From an uncultured Lactobacillus sp. (GTDB lineage Bacteria; Bacillota; Bacilli; Lactobacillales; Lactobacillaceae), in contig CAMLRO010000009.1 in NCBI GenBank assembly GCA_946482425.1, positions 1-33,461 on the forward strand: DNA of 33,461 nt. The letters run 5' to 3'. The notes beneath the pieces were generated by a model that was not told where the DNA came from, did not search any database, and saw only the letters and a program-made list of their open reading frames with translations. Positions 26,161-33,461 of this stretch are shown here, piece after piece. Position numbers and translations under genes: made by a program. Numbering within the stretch: the first letter of the stretch is position 1; every line of letters begins with the position of its first letter.

Positions 26161-26336
26161 ATGTATTAGCTATAATGAGGATAAAAAAGTACCAGTTAAG
26201 CGAGTGTTGAAGGTGAAAGAGCACCTGGGAAAAGGCACCTCTAGCTAAATTAATTAAGAGCAGGAACTATTTCCTGAATTAGGGTGGAACCGCGACTAAA
26301 TCTCGTCCCTATGCATGTTTTGCATAGGCTTTTTTT
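26161..26336 (+). promoter_or_regulatory. Glycine T-box leader ahead of glyQS
   Basis: The T-box core AGGGTGGAACCGCG is at 26281-26294, followed by an intrinsic terminator (8-bp stem 26308-26315 with 26321-26328, then seven T). Stem I is compact, with an AGTA motif near 26192 and an AGGTG/CACCT hairpin. The specifier reads GGC (Gly) at 26234-26236, followed by A and the CCTC that pairs with GAGG near 26176. This is the short glyQS-type T-box that lacks stem II. Uncharged tRNA-Gly should allow read-through into glyQ. Confidence 0.95.
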
Positions 26337-26363
26337 ATGGTCTTATGCAGGAAGGAAATATAA

Positions 26364-27281
26364 ATGGCAAAGAAAAAATTAACTATTCAAGATATGATTT
26401 TTAAATTAGAAAAGTTTTGGTCTTCGAAGGGATGCATGGTAATGCCTTCTTATGATGTTGAAAAGGGTGCAGGAACTATGAGTCCTTATACTTTTTTGCG
26501 TGCTGTTGGACCGGAGCCCTGGGCAGCTTGTTATGTAGAGCCTTCAAGACGTCCAGCTGACGGCAGATATGGGGAAAATCCTAATCGTTTGTTTCAACAC
26601 CATCAATTCCAAGTAGTAATTAAGCCAGCACCAGAAAATATTCAGCAGTATTATTTGGATAGTTTGAAGGAACTTGGGATAAATCCTTTAGAGCATGATA
26701 TTCGCTTTGTCGAAGACAACTGGGAAAATCCTTCGATGGGCTGCGCTGGTGTTGGTTGGGAAGTTTGGCTTGACGGCATGGAAGTAAGTCAATTTACATA
26801 CTTTCAAACTGTCGGCGAACTCGATGTTAAGCCAACAATGAGTGAAATAACTTATGGTGTTGAACGACTAGCTTCTTATATACAAGATGTTAATTCTGTT
26901 TTTGACCTTGAATGGGGAGATGGGGTTCTTTATCGTGACATATTTAAAGAAGCTGAGTATGAGAATTCTAAATATGCTTTTGAAGAATCAAATCAGGAAG
27001 ATCTCTTAAAGTTTTTTGACACTTATGAAAGAACAGCCCAGGAATTAATTGGACTTAATTTGGTGCAGCCTGCTTATGACTATATTTTGAAATGTTCACA
27101 TACTTTCAATTTGCTCGATGCTCGTGGAGCTGTATCAGTTACTGAAAGAGCAGGATATTTGGCCAGAATTAGAAATATGGCACATGAAGTAGCTGTATGT
27201 TTTGTAAAAGAACGTGAAAAAAGAGGTTTTCCTTTGTTAAAAAATGCAGAAGATAAGAAGGCAGGACTAGAAAATGGCTAA
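26364..27281 (+). CDS. glyQ: Glycyl-tRNA synthetase alpha subunit
   Basis: 305 residues, standard for GlyQ, the class II catalytic subunit of the alpha2beta2 enzyme. Recognisable segments are the N-terminal [19 protein letters not shown] and [10 protein letters not shown]. The start is ATG behind GGAAGGAA. It overlaps glyS by 8 bp, giving translational coupling and balanced subunit supply under T-box control. Confidence 0.98.
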   Translation: MAKKKLTIQDMIFKLEKFWSSKGCMVMPSYDVEKGAGTMSPYTFLRAVGPEPWAACYVEPSRRPADGRYGENPNRLFQHHQFQVVIKPAPENIQQYYLDSLKELGINPLEHDIRFVEDNWENPSMGCAGVGWEVWLDGMEVSQFTYFQTVGELDVKPTMSEITYGVERLASYIQDVNSVFDLEWGDGVLYRDIFKEAEYENSKYAFEESNQEDLLKFFDTYERTAQELIGLNLVQPAYDYILKCSHTFNLLDARGAVSVTERAGYLARIRNMAHEVAVCFVKEREKRGFPLLKNAEDKKAGLENG

Positions 27282-29340
27282 AGATTATTTATTTGAAATT
27301 GGTACTGAAGAAATGCCGGCCCATGTCGTTGAAAGGAGTGTTAAGCAGTTAGCTGAAAAAACCAGCAAGTTTCTTAAAGAAAACGGACTCAAATTTAAAA
27401 GCATTAAAACATTTTCAACACCTCGAAGGCTAACTATTTTAGTAGAGGAGCTTTCTGAAAAACAGGCCGATATTGATGAAATAAAAAAGGGGCCTGCCAA
27501 AAAAATTGCACTGGATCAGGATAAAAATTGGACTAGAGCTGCTCAAGGATTTGCTCGTGGTCAAGGAATGACTACTGATGATATTTATTTTGAGGAATTA
27601 AAAGGTACTGAATATGCTTATGTGCATGTTCAAAAAGAAGGTAAAAAAGCCACTGATATTCTTTTAGGTATGAGCGACATTGTCAAAGCTATGACTTTTC
27701 CAACCAAGATGCGGTGGGATTCTCATGATTTTGAGTTTGTTCGCCCTATTCATTGGCTAGTCTCACTTTATGGCAATGAAGTAGTACCAGTCAAAATTTT
27801 AGATATCACAGCTGGACGAAAAACTGAAGGTCATCGCTTTTTAGGCGACAGTGTTGTTCTAGCTAACTCTAGTGACTATGAAGATGCCTTAAAAGATCAG
27901 TTTGTAATTGTTGACTCAACAAAACGTCGCACAATGATAGTTGATCAAATGAACAAATTGGTTAAAAAGAATAATTGGCAAATTAAGCCAGATAAAAGTT
28001 TACTTGAAGAAGTAACAAATTTGGTTGAATATCCTACAGTTTTCACCGGCTCTTTTGACAAAAAATATCTGGAAATGCCTAAAGAAGTTTTAATAACATC
28101 CATGAAGGACAATCAACGTTACTTCGAAGTTTATGATCAAGATGATAAATTAATCAATCATTTTATAGCTGTACGAAATGGTAATAAAGACTATTTGGAA
28201 AATGTTGTTTCAGGTAATGAAAAAGTGCTAGTAGCACGGCTTGATGACGCGCAATTCTTTTACGATGAAGACCGTAAATACCCTCTGAGCCATTTTGTTC
28301 AAAAACTGGATAATGTTTCGTTTCACGATAAAATTGGATCAATGTCCGAAAAGATGAAACGCGTTCGGATTATAGGTGACTTCTTGGCTAACAAATGGCA
28401 ACTAAATGATGAAGTGGTCAAGGATTTTGATCGTGCCAGTCAGCTTTACAAGTTTGATTTAGTTACCCAAATGGTGGGTGAATTTGCTGAACTTCAAGGA
28501 GTAATGGGAAAGCACTATGCCAAATTAGCGGGTGAAAAGGATGATGTTGCCGATGCCATTGAAGAGCATTACATGCCAACTACCTCTGAAGGAGAATTAC
28601 CTCAAACAACGGTAGGTTCATTATTATCCGTTGCTGATAAATTAGATACTATTATTACTTTCTTTGCTGCTGGTATGATTCCTACTTCTTCAAATGATCC
28701 CTATGCACTTCGTCGCTATGCCTACGGCATCGTGCGCATTTTATTAAATCAAAAATGGTCATTACCATTTAACGAATTTCTACCGGAAATTGTTTCAGCT
28801 CTTGAAAATAAAACACCAGCTAAACTGCCTAAAAAAGCTGAACAGGAAGAGGAAATTTCATCCTTTATTCGTGATCGCATTAAACAGTATTTACAGAAAA
28901 ATAACTTTAAATATGACATCATTGATGCGGTTCTGGCTTCAAGTCAACAGGATCCCATTCAAATTTTGGCTGCAGCAAAAGTTTTGCAATTACACCATGA
29001 TGATGATAAATTCAAACCAGTTGTTGAAAGCTTAATCAGAATAAATAATATTTTGCAAAAAGCTAAGTACAAGGGCCAAAACATAGTAAAAACGGAATTG
29101 TTTGAAAACGATACTGAAACTGAACTTGCTGATGGAGTTAGCAGCTTGAGCAAAGTTAATGATCTCTCAATACTTTATGATGGCTTTGTAAAACTACAAC
29201 CTGTCATTGATGTTTACTTTGAGACAAATATGATTATGGATAAGAATGAAGCTATTAAAAATAACCGTTTAGCACAGCTTAATGGGATAGCACAACTTGC
29301 AAAACGGCTCGGTGATCTAAGCAAATTAGTTATTAAATAA
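27274..29340 (+). CDS. glyS: Glycyl-tRNA synthetase beta subunit
   Basis: 688 residues, normal for GlyS, which carries the tRNA-binding parts including a C-terminal DALR-type domain. The N-terminus [11 protein letters not shown], the central R-P-I-H-W-L-V-S-L, and H-R-F-L-G are typical. An HD-like motif region appears in the middle of the protein. It overlaps glyQ at its start and ends 14 bp before dnaG. No terminator is seen, so dnaG and rpoD may be partly transcribed from the glyQS promoter. Confidence 0.98.
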   Translation: MAKDYLFEIGTEEMPAHVVERSVKQLAEKTSKFLKENGLKFKSIKTFSTPRRLTILVEELSEKQADIDEIKKGPAKKIALDQDKNWTRAAQGFARGQGMTTDDIYFEELKGTEYAYVHVQKEGKKATDILLGMSDIVKAMTFPTKMRWDSHDFEFVRPIHWLVSLYGNEVVPVKILDITAGRKTEGHRFLGDSVVLANSSDYEDALKDQFVIVDSTKRRTMIVDQMNKLVKKNNWQIKPDKSLLEEVTNLVEYPTVFTGSFDKKYLEMPKEVLITSMKDNQRYFEVYDQDDKLINHFIAVRNGNKDYLENVVSGNEKVLVARLDDAQFFYDEDRKYPLSHFVQKLDNVSFHDKIGSMSEKMKRVRIIGDFLANKWQLNDEVVKDFDRASQLYKFDLVTQMVGEFAELQGVMGKHYAKLAGEKDDVADAIEEHYMPTTSEGELPQTTVGSLLSVADKLDTIITFFAAGMIPTSSNDPYALRRYAYGIVRILLNQKWSLPFNEFLPEIVSALENKTPAKLPKKAEQEEEISSFIRDRIKQYLQKNNFKYDIIDAVLASSQQDPIQILAAAKVLQLHHDDDKFKPVVESLIRINNILQKAKYKGQNIVKTELFENDTETELADGVSSLSKVNDLSILYDGFVKLQPVIDVYFETNMIMDKNEAIKNNRLAQLNGIAQLAKRLGDLSKLVIK

Positions 29341-29354
29341 AAGTAGGTGGAAAG

Positions 29355-31163
29355 ATGGCTGGTCTTATACCTGAAGATACAATTGCTAAAGTTCGTAATA
29401 ATGTCAATATTGTCAATGTCATAAGTCAGTATGTTTCCCTTGAAAAGAAGGGCAAAGATTTTGTCGGTCTCTGTCCTTTTCATGAAGAAAAAACGCCTTC
29501 ATTTACCGTTAGCGAAGGAAAACAATTTTTTAAGTGCTTTGGTTGCGGTAAAGGTGGCAATGTTTTTTCATTTCTGATGTATAAGGAAAATTTAACTTTT
29601 CCGGAAAGTGTTCAAAAAGTAGCTGATTTTGCTCATATTGATATTGGAGAATATTCCAGTCAAAAGCCAAAATTTTCTAATGTACTTATCAAAATAAATG
29701 AAGAAGCAGCCGACTTTTATCACAGAGTACTAATTTCTACTAACGCAGGAAAACCAGGGTATAGTTACGCAGAAAAACGTGGCCTTAATCAAGACATAAT
29801 TAATCATTTCCGGATTGGTTATGCTCCCAAACAAAATAATTTACTTTTAACTTACCTTCGGGGACAAGATTTTAAAGATGAGGATCTGATAAAAAGCGGT
29901 CTGTTTGTTCAATCGCAAAATGGAGAATTATTCGATCGTTTTAGGGAAAGGTTAATGTTTCCGCTTAGTAACGAAGGAGACTATGTCGTTGGTTTTTCTG
30001 GCAGAAGGCTTTCTAATGATAAAAAGGAAGCTAAATATATTAATAGTCCAGAAACCGAAATATTTACCAAATCAAAGACTCTGTTCCATTTTGCGGAAGC
30101 AAAAAAGGAAGCTCGAAGTGAAAAACATTTAATTTTGTATGAAGGCTATATGGATGTAATTGCAGCATATAAAGCCGGAATAAAGTCTGGCATTGCTTCG
30201 ATGGGGACCAGTTTGACAGATCAACAAGTATATATGTTACGCAGGATTACTAAAAATATCATTATCAATTATGACGGTGATGATCCGGGAATACATGCTG
30301 AAGAACGAGCAACTAGAATGTTTAATCAAGTTGGGGGCTTTAACTTAGGAATTGTTGTTTTGCCTGAAAAACTTGATCCTGATGAATATGTCAAAAAATA
30401 TGGTGCTGCAAAATACCAAGACGAAGTCAAAGGTGCGTTGACACCAACAGATTTTTTCCTTAAAAGGCTAAAGCAGAAATACAATCTGGCAAATGATAGG
30501 GAAAAGTTGGCTTACTTAGATGAGGCTATGAAAGAAATAGCTCAGTTATCAAATCCAGTTGAACAAGATTTATATTTGAACAAAATTGCCAAAGAACAAG
30601 GTGTGGCGCAAGATTCACTTAAAGTGAACTTGACAAAATACCGCCGGCAGCAAAACAAAGCAAAGAGGCATCAAGGCTATCCAGCTTCGAAAGAGCATGA
30701 GTTCTTTAATAATTATGCTAATGCACCAATAGCTAAGGCTCAAAAAGAGGAGGTCAGCGATCCTATTCAAACACGCTTATTATATTTATTTATTCATTCA
30801 AAGCATGCTCAAGAATATTTACTTTCCCATCAATTTTTATTTCCAGATTCCAGATTTCAAAGATTAGCGGAATTATGGTTAAATTTTAGTGAAAATCAAG
30901 AAAATCCGACAGTTAATAGTTTCTTAGATTTTATTCCCAGCGAACTTCAAGGTATAATAGTTAATGCTGAAATGACAAACATGCCCCAGGATTTTTCAGA
31001 CCGCGAAATTGATGAGCAAATAAACGCATTAAATATGCGCAAGATTAATATTAAACTGCAACATTTAATGAATGATTTACAAGACGCAAAACGAAAAACT
31101 GACACAGACGAAATATTAGATATTACTCGCAAAATTTTGCAGTTAAAAAGAATTCAGGGTTAA
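29355..31163 (+). CDS. dnaG: DNA primase
   Basis: 602 residues. The CHC2 zinc finger at the N-terminus is built by Cys40, His43, Cys61 and Cys64. The TOPRIM catalytic domain follows, with its acidic residues in L-Y-E-G-Y-M-D-V and Y-D-G-D-D-P-G. The C-terminal helicase-interaction domain begins near 440 and is lysine/glutamine-rich at its linker. It makes RNA primers for replication. The ATG follows GTAGGTGGA. dnaG-rpoD is the classical macromolecular synthesis operon; in this genome rpsU stands apart, upstream. Confidence 0.98.
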   Translation: MAGLIPEDTIAKVRNNVNIVNVISQYVSLEKKGKDFVGLCPFHEEKTPSFTVSEGKQFFKCFGCGKGGNVFSFLMYKENLTFPESVQKVADFAHIDIGEYSSQKPKFSNVLIKINEEAADFYHRVLISTNAGKPGYSYAEKRGLNQDIINHFRIGYAPKQNNLLLTYLRGQDFKDEDLIKSGLFVQSQNGELFDRFRERLMFPLSNEGDYVVGFSGRRLSNDKKEAKYINSPETEIFTKSKTLFHFAEAKKEARSEKHLILYEGYMDVIAAYKAGIKSGIASMGTSLTDQQVYMLRRITKNIIINYDGDDPGIHAEERATRMFNQVGGFNLGIVVLPEKLDPDEYVKKYGAAKYQDEVKGALTPTDFFLKRLKQKYNLANDREKLAYLDEAMKEIAQLSNPVEQDLYLNKIAKEQGVAQDSLKVNLTKYRRQQNKAKRHQGYPASKEHEFFNNYANAPIAKAQKEEVSDPIQTRLLYLFIHSKHAQEYLLSHQFLFPDSRFQRLAELWLNFSENQENPTVNSFLDFIPSELQGIIVNAEMTNMPQDFSDREIDEQINALNMRKINIKLQHLMNDLQDAKRKTDTDEILDITRKILQLKRIQG

Positions 31164-31176
31164 AGGGGGGCTTATT

Positions 31177-32298
31177 GTGGCAGATAAGGAAAAAGCAGCT
31201 AACAACGAAAAATTATCTTTAGACAAGATGGTTAAAAAGGTTGTTAAAGATGTTAAAAAAGATAAATCTATTACGGAAAAGGACTTTGTTGCTCAATTGA
31301 TAAAGCCCTATAAACTACAGGGAAAAGCAGTTGACCAATTAGTTCAAGAATTTGAGGATAACGGCATCAGTATTGTTGATGAAAAAGGGAATCCCTCGAG
31401 ATTAGCCTTGAAAAAGCAAAAAGATGTTGAAAAAGCTGAATTAAAAGATATGTCAGCACCTTCAAGCGTTAGGATGAATGATCCGGTCAGAATGTATCTG
31501 AAAGAAATCGGTCGGGTACCTCTTCTAAATGCTGATCAAGAAATTTCTTTGGCAAAAAGGATTGAAAAAGGTGATGAAGAAGCTAAACAGGAGCTGGCAG
31601 AAGCCAACTTGCGTTTAGTTGTTTCTATTGCCAAACGTTATGTAGGCCGCGGTATGTCATTTCTTGATCTGATTCAAGAAGGAAATATGGGGCTGATGAA
31701 GGCTGTAGACAAATTTGATTACAGCCTGGGTTTCAAGTTTTCTACTTATGCAACTTGGTGGATCAGACAAGCAATAACTCGTGCGATCGCCGACCAAGCT
31801 AGAACTATTAGAATACCAGTTCATATGGTCGAAACTATTAATAAGTTAATCAGGATTCAAAGGCAATTACTGCAAGACTTAGGACGTGAACCGACTCCAG
31901 AAGAAATTGGAGCAGAAATGGACATGCCTACGTCTAAAGTGCGTGACATTTTAAAGATAGCTCAAGAGCCGGTATCCTTAGAAACTCCAATTGGTGAAGA
32001 AGATGATTCACATTTAGGAGATTTTATTAAGGATAAAGATGCAACTAGTCCAGAACAACATGCTTCTTATGAAATGCTCAAAGAGCAATTAGAAGAAGTG
32101 CTTGACACCTTAACAGACCGTGAAGAAAATGTTCTTCGCTTACGTTTTGGACTTGATGATGGTCGAACTAGAACACTTGAGGAAGTTGGAAAAGTGTTTG
32201 GAGTTACAAGAGAGCGAATTCGTCAAATTGAAGCGAAGGCTTTGCGTAAATTACGTCACCCAAGCAGATCCAATCAACTACGAGATTTCTTAGATTAA
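31177..32298 (+). CDS. rpoD: RNA polymerase primary sigma factor (sigma-70/SigA)
   Basis: 373 residues, typical of Gram-positive SigA without the large non-conserved insertion. Region 1.1 is the lysine-rich N-terminus. Region 1.2 starts at [10 protein letters not shown]. Region 2 includes F-L-D-L-I-Q-E-G-N and the promoter-melting [13 protein letters not shown]. Region 4.2 is the helix-turn-helix [18 protein letters not shown]. The start is GTG at 31177 with AAAGGGGGG upstream, 13 bp after the dnaG stop. A degenerate insertion element begins 14 bp after the stop. Confidence 0.98.
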   Translation: MADKEKAANNEKLSLDKMVKKVVKDVKKDKSITEKDFVAQLIKPYKLQGKAVDQLVQEFEDNGISIVDEKGNPSRLALKKQKDVEKAELKDMSAPSSVRMNDPVRMYLKEIGRVPLLNADQEISLAKRIEKGDEEAKQELAEANLRLVVSIAKRYVGRGMSFLDLIQEGNMGLMKAVDKFDYSLGFKFSTYATWWIRQAITRAIADQARTIRIPVHMVETINKLIRIQRQLLQDLGREPTPEEIGAEMDMPTSKVRDILKIAQEPVSLETPIGEEDDSHLGDFIKDKDATSPEQHASYEMLKEQLEEVLDTLTDREENVLRLRFGLDDGRTRTLEEVGKVFGVTRERIRQIEAKALRKLRHPSRSNQLRDFLD

Positions 32299-32353
32299 TA
32301 AGATAAAATAAAAGCTATTTGGCATATCCTGTTGATAGAGATCAAATGAGTAG

Positions 32354-32392
32354 AATCAAGCAGCTAATAAACTGCTTGGTTCTTTTTCTTTC
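32354..32392 (+). terminator. Terminator behind rpoD, inside the insertion element
   Basis: A 10-bp stem with one G-T wobble (32354-32363 with 32372-32381), an 8-nt loop, then CTTTTTCTTTC. It overlaps the last codons of the transposase remnant on the opposite strand and is the first good terminator after rpoD. Confidence 0.7.
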
Positions 32393-32847
32393 ACCTTGTT
32401 TTCTGCCAGCCTGATCCTGGTTAGCAGATTGTAGAAATTGGCGTAGCCAAAAGCTGTGCGCTCAATTTGTTTAATCTTGCGATTGAAGCCTTCTAAGCAG
32501 CCGTTAAAATAATTCGATGTTATCCCGTTGATCACTGCTTTTAGATTATGCTTAAAAGTTAACAGTGTTTGATGCATTTGCCAGCCAACATATGAATGAC
32601 TTCTTTAATTGCCTGCGGATCTTTGGCGGCTAAAGCATCATAAAATGACTACAGCAGGTTGTAGGCATTAGTGAGCTCCGTGCTGCAGCTCCTGCGAGCC
32701 ACAAAAGGGACAATTGGGCTGCAATAAGACAGCTTGGTAAACCTTCTGCTTATAGCCGTTAACCAAACGGAAGAAATAATCTTCAAAAACAATGTTTTGA
32801 TCTTTAATATCAAGCGCAAATTTAATATAATTATCGAGAGAGAACAT
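32356..32847 (-). pseudogene. ISL3-family transposase, internally deleted and frameshifted
   Basis: The N-terminal piece starts with ATG at 32847 and encodes about 59 residues, including a zinc-finger half C-P-F-C-G-S, before a TAA at 32668-32670. The next segment is in another frame (A-Y-N-L-L, stop, S-F-Y-D-A-L-A-A-K-D-P-Q). It corresponds to a region near the C-terminus of intact transposases and carries a TAG at 32649-32651. After another frameshift near 32577, the C-terminal 73 residues follow (G-C-L-E-G-F-N-R-K-I-K-Q-I-E-R-T-A), which is diagnostic of ISL3 transposases. The DDE core is missing, so it cannot be active. Confidence 0.88.
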
Positions 32848-33017
32848 AATTCAAACCTTCTATAAAAAAATATTGGGTGAAGTTAATATTTTATTACACG
32901 AAGCAAGAGGAAAATGTCCTCTTTTTTTATGCAATAAAAAACCCATTAACAGCTTATCACATGGATAAGTCATCAACAGGATAAATTATAGAGCCGAAAA
33001 AAGTTCGAAAAGATTAT

Positions 33018-33213
33018 TTAAAGACCTAAATCGTTCATGTAAATTCTTACTCTATTTCTACCTTCTGGAGTTGAATGTGTATAATGTCTCGTCATTGAAA
33101 CATTAGCATGTCCCATTACGGCTTGTACATCAGTCATATCTTCTCCTTTATTAAGGGTAGCATAAGTGTGTCTAAAGCCATGAACTGTAATATGTTTTTT
33201 TAATTGAGGGTTA
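33018..33213 (-). pseudogene. Tyrosine recombinase (integrase) C-terminal fragment
   Basis: About 64 residues in one open frame, ending with a proper stop at 33018-33020. The catalytic end of a phage- or transposon-type tyrosine recombinase is visible: H-G-F-R-H-T (HxxR box), V-M-G-H-A, and the nucleophile region T-R-H-Y-T-H. The N-terminal part is missing. The frame runs into IS30-type sequence at about 33212-33216. It is a relic of a prophage or integrative element. Confidence 0.85.
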
Positions 33214-33214
33214 G

Positions 33215-33394
33215 CGGCACAACCGGCTAATCCAGCGCTTCATTCCTAAAGGCAAGTGCATCAAGGATTATGACTTAAGGCAAATCTATGGCATTGAGGA
33301 ATGGTGCAATAACCTGCCCCGCAAGATCTTAGCCTACCACACACCCGATGAATTATATGAAAGAAGATTAGATTGCATCTATCAGATCAAGTAG
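33215..33394 (+). pseudogene. IS30-family transposase C-terminal fragment
   Basis: About 59 codons, in frame from 33215 to a TAG at 33392-33394: R-H-N-R-L-I-Q-R-F-I-P-K-G-K, later L-P-R-K-I-L-A-Y-H-T-P-D-E-L. This is the C-terminal end of IS30 transposases, including the region around the last acidic residue, but the upstream DDE part is gone. It is joined head-to-head with the truncated integrase fragment. Confidence 0.85.
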
Positions 33395-33461
33395 GGTGTT
33401 CAACTTAAAATTGCAGTTTTTAAATTAAAAGTTTTGCTTAACTTAATGACATTGAACCCTT
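33395..33461 (+). repeat. Probable IS30 right end and possible edge of another element
   Basis: Directly after the transposase stop, GGGTGTTCAACTTAAAATTG resembles the usual IS30-family right terminal repeat. At the window edge TTGAACCC (33451-33458) is an inverted near-copy of GGGT-TTCAA. It could be the end of a second element or coincidence; the window stops too early to tell. Confidence 0.35.

Larger units (their letters stand above)
32313..32995 (-). mobile_element. Internally deleted ISL3-family insertion element
   Basis: About 683 bp. The terminal inverted repeats are 32313-32336 and 32972-32995. Read inward they agree at 17 of 24 positions and share the 12-bp block TATCCTGTTGAT. Between them lies a transposase remnant in the minus orientation. 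A full ISL3-type element would be roughly twice this size, so most of the interior is lost. No clear 8-bp target duplication is seen: the flanks are A-rich but differ. The element is inserted just behind rpoD. Confidence 0.75.

Noticed and set aside
32356..32577. Treating the 73-codon minus-strand frame as an intact small gene
   Set aside because: Its sequence is the C-terminal tail of an ISL3 transposase, and matching upstream pieces lie in other frames, so it is part of a pseudogene.
1..33461. CRISPR array, rRNA or tRNA genes, defence or toxin-antitoxin system, undescribed multi-gene system
   Set aside because: I found no spaced direct repeats, no tRNA or rRNA sequence and no defence-type protein. 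Nearly all genes belong to known housekeeping, citrate or stress families.

Overview
The window looks like a chromosomal segment of a low-GC Gram-positive bacterium, most likely a Lactobacillus of the acidophilus/delbrueckii type. The basis is the AT-rich codon use, strong AGGAGG-type ribosome binding sites, two T-box leaders ahead of aminoacyl-tRNA synthetase genes, the order rpsU-yqeY-phoH-ybeY-era-recO-glyQS-dnaG-rpoD, and remnants of ISL3- and IS30-family elements. The species is inferred from gene order and protein character, not from a search.

Layout. (1) 1-8366 is a citrate fermentation cluster. It holds an RraA-fold protein, a DASS-type di/tricarboxylate transporter, an alpha/beta hydrolase, citC, citD, citE, citF and citX on the plus strand, and a SorC-type regulator (citI-like) convergent at the end. 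The products should import citrate, activate citrate lyase and split citrate into acetate and oxaloacetate; the RraA-like protein is a candidate oxaloacetate decarboxylase. The cluster is cut by the left window edge, so its main promoter and any citG, malic enzyme or oad genes are out of view. (2) 8492-13095 holds a YbaK/EbsC-type deacylase (minus), then prmA, a small membrane protein, rel (stringent response) and dtd. (3) 13122-16560 is a promoter and T-box leader followed by hisS-aspS and a strong terminator. (4) 16605-21125 is a mosaic of short, separately expressed genes: a Nudix hydrolase, thiol peroxidase, a class I/II aminotransferase, msrB, a YitT-family membrane protein and msrA. Three of these are antioxidant or oxidised-methionine repair genes. 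(5) 21188-22401 has a PpsR-type regulator divergent from rpsU. (6) 22467-32298 is the conserved housekeeping run yqeY, phoH, ybeY, era, recO, T-box, glyQ, glyS, dnaG, rpoD, with many overlapping or near-abutting genes.

(7) 32299-33461 is a graveyard of mobile DNA. It starts with an internally deleted ISL3-like element that keeps both terminal inverted repeats, inserted just behind rpoD. Next comes the C-terminal end of a tyrosine recombinase gene, fused head-to-head to the C-terminal end of an IS30-family transposase gene.

I found no CRISPR array, defence island, rRNA or tRNA gene, and no convincing undescribed multi-gene system. The observations most worth a second look are the RraA-like and hydrolase genes inside the citrate lyase operon, the strong terminator between citF and citX with convergent citX/citI only 2 bp apart, operator-like palindromes near msrB and tpx, and the chimeric mobile-element junction at the right end.
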